From NCBI GenBank assembly GCA_964612925.1, contig CAZTFU010000017.1:1-37762 (forward strand): 37,762 bases of DNA, written 5' to 3'. This DNA comes from Phil1 sp964612925. Its GTDB lineage: Bacteria > Bacillota > Clostridia > Christensenellales > CAG-138. Each line of letters opens with the position of its first letter. Within the stretch, counting starts at the first letter, position 1. Of the stretch, positions 33,603-37,762 are shown in pieces. Under the pieces are notes generated by a model. That model had not been told where the DNA came from. It ran no database searches and saw only the letters and a list, made by a program, of their open reading frames with translations. The position numbers and the translations under genes are program-made.

Positions 33603-34457
33603 ATGGAAACGCTTACGTTTGAAAAAGTCAAAACCATTATCGGTGAGAGAAAGCCCACGACCAACAAGGGTGATAACGGCAGAGGATTGATACTTGCCGG
33701 CAGCGAGCTTATGAGCGGGGCGGCGGTGATGTGCGCCGCGGCATCGCTCCGTGCGGGCGTGGGCACGCTTAAAGCCGTTGTGCCAAGCGGGGCAAGACCT
33801 GCATTTTATGCGCTGCCCGAATGCATGTGCATATCGCTTGGCGAAAACGGATGGGACGATGATAACGACGAATTTCTGTCCGCTTTCGTTCACGAGGCGA
33901 CGGCCGTGTGCATAGGTCCCGGCATGGGAAAGGGAGACGGAGTAAAAGAAACGCTTATTCTTGTGCTTGAAGCGGGAAAGCCGACAATAATCGATGCGGA
34001 CGGATTGAATGCACTTTCGCGGATTGAAGATAAGGCAAGTATATTGCATACGGAAGTTCTGCTTACGCCGCATATAGGTGAAATGGCGCGCCTTACGGGT
34101 TTAAGCACGGGCGAGATTAAATCAAATCAGGAAAGCGTTGCAAAGCATTATGCAAAGGAATGGGGCTGCACGGTACTGCTTAAATCATACGAAAGCGTTA
34201 TTGCCTGCCATGACGGGCGTGCGGCACTGAATACGAACGGCAATGCGGGCTTGGCAAAGGGCGGAAGCGGCGACGTGCTGAGCGGCATAGCCCTTGCAAT
34301 GCTGTCACAGGGACTTGATACGTTCAATGCGGCATGCGCGGCGGCGTATATACTCGGTGCAAGTGCCGATGATGCGGTGAAATTACTCAAGGAACGCATG
34401 CTGCTTTCAAGAGATGTTGTAGGCAGCATAGAACAAACGCTGAAAGAAATGTTTTAA
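33603..34457 (+). CDS. nnrD: ADP/ATP-dependent NAD(P)H-hydrate dehydratase (YjeF C-terminal type)
   Basis: A 284-residue ribokinase-like enzyme that repairs damaged (hydrated) NADH and NADPH. Family marks are NKGDNGRGLILAGS near the start, AASLRAGVGTLKAVVP, CIGPGMGKGD, IIDADGLNAL, LLTPHIGEMARLTG and the catalytic NGNAGLAKGGSGDVLSGI with its Asp. The protein has only the dehydratase half; the NnrE epimerase domain often fused at the N-terminus is missing and no epimerase gene is in the window. It follows recX by 3 bases with a weak ribosome site, suggesting coupled translation. The next gene starts 26 bases on. Confidence 0.92.
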   Translation: METLTFEKVKTIIGERKPTTNKGDNGRGLILAGSELMSGAAVMCAAASLRAGVGTLKAVVPSGARPAFYALPECMCISLGENGWDDDNDEFLSAFVHEATAVCIGPGMGKGDGVKETLILVLEAGKPTIIDADGLNALSRIEDKASILHTEVLLTPHIGEMARLTGLSTGEIKSNQESVAKHYAKEWGCTVLLKSYESVIACHDGRAALNTNGNAGLAKGGSGDVLSGIALAMLSQGLDTFNAACAAAYILGASADDAVKLLKERMLLSRDVVGSIEQTLKEMF

Positions 34458-34483
34458 TATAAGCATAAAGGAGGAAGCAGAAA

Positions 34484-35647
34484 ATGCTCGTATTGAAGAA
34501 CGGAAACATAATGACAATGGTCAGCCCCGCATTTATAGGGGACATAGCCGTTGAAAACGGTAAAATAGTTGCCATTGGTGAGAGGCTTGATTATCCCGAA
34601 GCCGAAACGCGGGATGTATCGGGCATGACGGTTATGCCGGGAATAGTCGATCCTCATTGCCACATAGGCATGTGGGAGGACGGTATGGGCTTTGAAGGTG
34701 CAGACGGGAATGAATGCACAAACCCCATAACGCCGGAGCTTAGAGCCATCGATGCCATAAATCCGTTCGATCGTTGCTTTGAAGAGGCGTGCGCGGGCGG
34801 CGTTACGACCTGCGTTACGGGACCGGGAAGCGCGAACGTGGTAGGCGGCCAGTTTGTTGCGATAAAAACGTATGGTGACAGCGTTGAAAATATGACGTTG
34901 CGTTTTCCTCTTGCGGTAAAGGCGGCACTTGGCGAAAACCCCAAAAGGGTATATAACAGCAAGAATCAAACTCCGCAAACCAGAATGGCGACTGCGGCAC
35001 TTCTTCGAAAGGCGCTTATTGAAGCCAAGGAATACAATGATAAGCTCGAAAAGGGCAAAGCCGATCCTGATAAAATGCCCGAAAGAAACATGGGCAAGGA
35101 GATGCTTGCCCGCGTTATAAGGCGCGAACTGCCGCTGAAGATACATGCGCACCGTGCGGATGACATACTTACCGCAATTCGTATTTGCCGTGAATTCAAT
35201 GTGCGATATACGCTTGATCATTGCACCGAAGGTTATCTTATAACCGATAAGCTTATTGAAGCACTGAACGAGGATTGCGAAGGCATAATAGTCGGTCCGC
35301 TGCTCAGCGACAGGAGCAAGGTGGAGCTGAGGAACCTTTCGTTCAAGGCACCGGGGATACTTGAAAAAGCGGGCATAGAATATGCCATGATGACGGATCA
35401 TCCCGTAACGCCCGAACAGTATTTGCCAATATGCACTGCCATTGCCGTGCGCGAGGGTGCAAGTGAAGAGAGCGCACTGAAGGCCATAACCATAAATGCC
35501 GCAAAAATAACCGGCATAGCGGACAGGGTAGGTTCGCTTGAGGTCGGTAAGGATGCCGATATAGCGGTGTTCACGGGTCATCCGTTTGATTTTCGCTCCC
35601 GTTGTGTATTGACGCTGGTAAACGGCATGATAGCGCACGAGGAGTAA
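34484..35647 (+). CDS. Metal-dependent amidohydrolase (imidazolonepropionase-like)
   Basis: A 387-residue amidohydrolase-superfamily enzyme. The flanking beta domain starts LVLKNGNIMTMVSPAFIGDI. The barrel opens with the metal pair in GIVDPHCHIG, followed by further ligands in KIHAHRADD and LDHCTEGY and the catalytic Asp in MMTDHPVTP. The C-terminus has the family ending ITINAAKITGIADRVGSLEVGKDADIAVF. Related proteins are annotated as imidazolonepropionase-like, prolidase-like or dihydroorotase-like; the substrate here cannot be read from the motifs. A good ribosome site (aaaggagg, about 34469-34476) precedes the ATG. A strong terminator follows 12 bases after the stop, so it ends the operon. 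Confidence 0.87.
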   Translation: MLVLKNGNIMTMVSPAFIGDIAVENGKIVAIGERLDYPEAETRDVSGMTVMPGIVDPHCHIGMWEDGMGFEGADGNECTNPITPELRAIDAINPFDRCFEEACAGGVTTCVTGPGSANVVGGQFVAIKTYGDSVENMTLRFPLAVKAALGENPKRVYNSKNQTPQTRMATAALLRKALIEAKEYNDKLEKGKADPDKMPERNMGKEMLARVIRRELPLKIHAHRADDILTAIRICREFNVRYTLDHCTEGYLITDKLIEALNEDCEGIIVGPLLSDRSKVELRNLSFKAPGILEKAGIEYAMMTDHPVTPEQYLPICTAIAVREGASEESALKAITINAAKITGIADRVGSLEVGKDADIAVFTGHPFDFRSRCVLTLVNGMIAHEE

Positions 35648-35658
35648 TAGTATTATCT

Positions 35659-35708
35659 GCTTTAAGGCCGCAACGTGCCACATCTGCGGCCTTAAAGCCA
35701 TTTTATTT
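35659..35708 (+). terminator. Intrinsic terminator after the amidohydrolase gene
   Basis: A perfect 14-pair stem (35659-35672 with 35685-35698), a 12-base loop, then ca and the T-rich ttttattt (35701-35708). It closes the desulfurase-to-amidohydrolase run. Confidence 0.9.
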
Positions 35709-35732
35709 GTAAATATTTGGTTTCAATTAAGA

Positions 35733-35761
35733 TTTATGCTTGTAACAAGGCACGATATAAT
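35733..35761 (+). promoter_or_regulatory. Predicted promoter of the rsmD-coaD run
   Basis: A perfect TATAAT (35756-35761) with a poor -35 (TTTATG, 35733-35738) at 17 bases. It lies 38 bases before the rsmD start, right after a terminator, where a promoter is expected. Confidence 0.45.
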
Positions 35762-35799
35762 GCTAAAATAACAAGGATAAGTCCTAATCGGAGGTCATT

Positions 35800-36351
35800 G
35801 TGCGCATTATTGCAGGCAGTTGCAGGGGGCGAAGCATACTCGCTCCCAAGGGAACGGATACCCGCCCTACGCTTGATAGGGTGAAGGAATCGCTGTTTGG
35901 CATAATTCAGTTCCAAATATACGGCAAAACCGTACTGGATCTGTTTGCGGGGTCAGGCAATTTAGGACTTGAAGCGCTCAGCCGCGGCGCAAGCTTTGCA
36001 ATGTTCAATGATATGTCACGCGAAGCCGTAAAGGCGATAAGGACAAATATTGAAAAGCTCGGCTTTGAAGATAAAACCGCGGTATTAAACATGGATTATG
36101 CCCAAGCGATACGCATGGCGGCTTCACGCAGGTTTGACATTGTGTTCCTTGATCCGCCATATCGGGCGGGAGTAATGGAGGGGGCGTTGTGTGCGCTTTG
36201 CGATTCGCCCATTCTCAGCGAAAATGCAATGGTGATAGCCGAGCATGATGCGCATATAGTGCCAGAGGAAAGCGGATCGCTTGAACTTTATGACAGAAGA
36301 GTATACCGCGATACGGCATTATCGTTTTACAGGAGGGGAGAGGTAAAATGA
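35800..36351 (+). CDS. rsmD: 16S rRNA (guanine-966-N2)-methyltransferase RsmD
   Basis: A 183-residue SAM-dependent enzyme acting on 16S rRNA in the assembling small subunit. It opens with the family signature MRIIAGSCRGR and TRPTLDRVKESLFGII. The SAM site is VLDLFAGSGNLGLEALSRGA, and the catalytic tetrad is in IVFLDPPY. The start is GTG at 35800, 5 bases after ggagg (35790-35794). Its stop overlaps coaD in ATGA, the order rsmD-coaD being common in Bacillota. The length matches the family (about 185). Confidence 0.95.
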   Translation: MRIIAGSCRGRSILAPKGTDTRPTLDRVKESLFGIIQFQIYGKTVLDLFAGSGNLGLEALSRGASFAMFNDMSREAVKAIRTNIEKLGFEDKTAVLNMDYAQAIRMAASRRFDIVFLDPPYRAGVMEGALCALCDSPILSENAMVIAEHDAHIVPEESGSLELYDRRVYRDTALSFYRRGEVK

Positions 36352-36836
36352 AAAAAGCGGTTTTTCCCGGCAGCTTTGATCCGTTTACAATAGGCCACTT
36401 GGATATATTGAAGCGAGCCGCGAAGCTTTTTGACCATGTGACCGTGTGCGTGATACCAAACAGCGCCAAACACTGCCTTTTTAGCGAAGACGAGCGTGTT
36501 GCGCTTATCGGACGTGTTATAGAGACCGAGGGGATAGACAACGCATCGGTAAGCAGCTATAATGGACTTACCGTGGAATGTGCGAGGAAATTCGGTGCAC
36601 ATTTTATTGTACGAGGATTGCGTTGTGCTGCCGACTATGAGTATGAAACGAACCTTGAGTACTTTAACAGACGCCTTGCGCCTGAGGTGGAAACAGTATA
36701 TATTGCATGTGACGCGGCGCATGTGCATATCAGCTCCAGTGCGGTAAGGGAGCTGATGAATTACGGTGCGGATATCGGTGCGTTGGTACCGAAAGATATA
36801 TCTGAATACATCCTTAGAAAGGGTAATGAGAAATGA
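36348..36836 (+). CDS. coaD: Phosphopantetheine adenylyltransferase
   Basis: A 162-residue enzyme for the fourth step of coenzyme A synthesis, joining ATP and 4'-phosphopantetheine to make dephospho-CoA. It has PGSFDPFTIGHLDIL with the nucleotide-binding GHxD form of the HxGH motif, then FIVRGLRCAADYEYE, and the ISSSAVREL motif near the C-terminus. It begins in the last codon of rsmD (ATGA) and ends overlapping the next gene by 4 bases, so all three are one translation-coupled unit. A good ribosome site (aggagggg) sits upstream. The length is standard (about 160). Confidence 0.96.
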   Translation: MKKAVFPGSFDPFTIGHLDILKRAAKLFDHVTVCVIPNSAKHCLFSEDERVALIGRVIETEGIDNASVSSYNGLTVECARKFGAHFIVRGLRCAADYEYETNLEYFNRRLAPEVETVYIACDAAHVHISSSAVRELMNYGADIGALVPKDISEYILRKGNEK

Positions 36837-37648
36837 GTAATAATATCCAAAATATGCAGATCTTTACCATTATCGGCCAGATAGAAGATATGGTAGAAAA
36901 TAGTCCGCGTCCGAAAATCGGCGGTGCAAACAAGCGCGTTATAGATGTCGAAGAGATGATGGACCTTATGGGCGATTTGAAGGTGACCATACCTGAAGAT
37001 ATACGCAGGGCAAACAGCGTCATAGTCGATGCGCAGACCATGATAGACAATGCCGATGAGCATGCAAGAGAGGTTGTAAGCCAAGCGGAAGAAGATGGGG
37101 AGAAGATCATTGCCGATGCAAAGCAGAAGGCGGCCGAAATAATCGAAAAGGCACGCGGTGAATATGAAAGGCTTGTGTCCGAAGATGAAATATATCAGGA
37201 AGCACAGCGCCGTGCAAAGCTCCTTGCCCAGAAAGCGGAAGCCAATGCCGGTATAGTTTTTGAAAACGCAAAATGCTATGCGGATGACGTGCTGAAGGAT
37301 CTTGAAAACTTCCTCAACGAATATCGTCAGCTTGTTGCAATAAATCGTAAGGATCTTGATGCCCGAAACACGCAGAACGCTGCGGCGGCACAGGCGCAGG
37401 CTAATGTAAATGTAAACGATGAAAACATCGCGGCAGAACCCGAAACGGCAACGGAAGAAAAGGCGGAAGTTCGCCCCGCAAAGAATACAAATGCGGCAAA
37501 GCCAAAGGCAGTAGAAGAAGTCGAGGATGACGATTATGAATATGAGGACGATGAGGAAGATGAAAAAGGCGGATTCTTCGGCAAACTGTTTGGCAGAAAG
37601 AAGAAAGAAATAAGCTTCGACGACGATGATTTCGAGGACGAAGAATAA
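36833..37648 (+). CDS. Coiled-coil protein with acidic tail, found after coaD
   Basis: A 271-residue cytosolic protein without a signal. Residues about 30-60 carry the conserved-looking VIDVEEMMDLMGDLKVTIPEDIRRA. A long Ala/Glu/Lys-rich helix follows (about 60-150, with SQAEEDGEKIIADAKQKAAEI), very likely a coiled coil resembling ATP-synthase b or DivIVA stalks. A disordered acidic stretch (EEVEDDDYEYEDDEEDEK) leads to GGFFGKLFGRKKK, a short basic amphipathic element that might touch the membrane, and then another acidic end. Proteins of this type commonly follow coaD in Clostridia and are often labelled ATPase without proof; no Walker motif is seen. The function is unknown. Confidence 0.75.
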   Translation: MSNNIQNMQIFTIIGQIEDMVENSPRPKIGGANKRVIDVEEMMDLMGDLKVTIPEDIRRANSVIVDAQTMIDNADEHAREVVSQAEEDGEKIIADAKQKAAEIIEKARGEYERLVSEDEIYQEAQRRAKLLAQKAEANAGIVFENAKCYADDVLKDLENFLNEYRQLVAINRKDLDARNTQNAAAAQAQANVNVNDENIAAEPETATEEKAEVRPAKNTNAAKPKAVEEVEDDDYEYEDDEEDEKGGFFGKLFGRKKKEISFDDDDFEDEE

Positions 37649-37670
37649 TTCGCATAAACGATGATGAACC

Positions 37671-37694
37671 GCGGCGCGAATGCGCCGCTTTTTT
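37671..37694 (+). terminator. Intrinsic terminator after the rsmD-coaD run
   Basis: gcggcgc (37671-37677) with gcgccgc (37682-37688), loop gaat, followed by six Ts (37689-37694). Confidence 0.9.
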
Positions 37695-37710
37695 GTTAGG
37701 AGGAGATTTT

Positions 37711-37762
37711 ATGGCTATGCATCAAACCGTGATACCGCAAGGATACAGCACAAAGCTTAATC
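37711..37762 (+). CDS. Start of a gene cut by the window end, possibly aspartate-ammonia ligase
   Basis: An ATG at 37711 follows an excellent ribosome site (taggaggaga, 37697-37706). Only 17 residues are visible: MAMHQTVIPQGYSTKLN. The IPxGYxxxLN wording resembles the first residues of clostridial AsnA asparagine synthetases (IPEGYKPxLDLRETE), but this is too short for certainty. It is separated from the upstream run by a terminator. Confidence 0.45.
   Translation, partial: MAMHQTVIPQGYSTKLN

Noticed and set aside
34454..35701. A 415-codon minus-strand frame opposite the amidohydrolase gene
   Set aside because: The plus-strand gene has complete metal-site motifs and a ribosome site; the mirror frame has neither.
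1..37762. CRISPR arrays, tRNA or rRNA genes, complete insertion sequences or prophage genes
   Set aside because: None seen: no regularly spaced direct repeats at DNA level, no cloverleaf with a standard T-arm, no transposase, integrase or phage structural motif.

Overview
The window looks like a chromosomal segment of a Bacillota species, probably a spore-forming-lineage member of class Clostridia. The reasons are a YaaL(DUF2508)-BofA gene pair, a tetrahydrofolate riboswitch ahead of an ECF-type folate transporter, a ThiI without a rhodanese domain paired with a NifS-like desulfurase, a ClpC unfoldase, strong Shine-Dalgarno sites and intrinsic terminators. No genus can be named from the sequence alone.

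Left part (1-2964). A truncated VOC/glyoxalase-fold gene and a glycerate kinase lie on the minus strand. Diverging from them is a THF riboswitch with folT, then the small DUF2508 and BofA-family genes. Positions 2965-3600 hold no convincing gene.

Centre (about 3500-23225). This is the notable region. A cobalamin riboswitch with an intrinsic terminator precedes seven same-strand, mostly overlapping or closely spaced genes that encode only envelope or secreted proteins plus one ABC ATPase. They are: a lipoprotein with a DUF4430/transcobalamin-C-terminal-like domain; a MacB/LolD-type ATPase; a membrane-anchored Ig-like protein; a FtsX/MacB-type permease; a small lipoprotein; a 1421-residue secreted protein with a terpenoid-cyclase-like alpha6/alpha6 domain embedded in beta-sandwich repeats; and a 3115-residue secreted protein made of InlB-B-like repeats. 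Animal transcobalamin and intrinsic factor join an alpha6/alpha6 barrel to a C-terminal beta domain with B12 between them. Here relatives of both halves sit on separate proteins under a B12 riboswitch. The inference is a Gram-positive surface system for corrinoid capture. No classical BtuCD or ECF cobalamin importer is visible, so the transport step is open.

Right part (23226-37762). On the minus strand lie a lipoprotein, a zinc-dependent N-acetylmuramoyl-L-alanine amidase and clpC. Diverging from clpC is a housekeeping run: a cysteine desulfurase, thiI (4-thiouridine tRNA), a DUF3298-like lipoprotein, a Cys-rich mini-protein, cysS, recX, an NAD(P)HX dehydratase (nnrD) and an amidohydrolase, closed by a strong terminator. 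A second run carries rsmD, coaD and a coiled-coil protein with an acidic tail, also closed by a terminator. The window ends in the first codons of a gene that may be asnA.

All assignments come from reading the sequence. Family names rest on recognised motifs, not on database searches.
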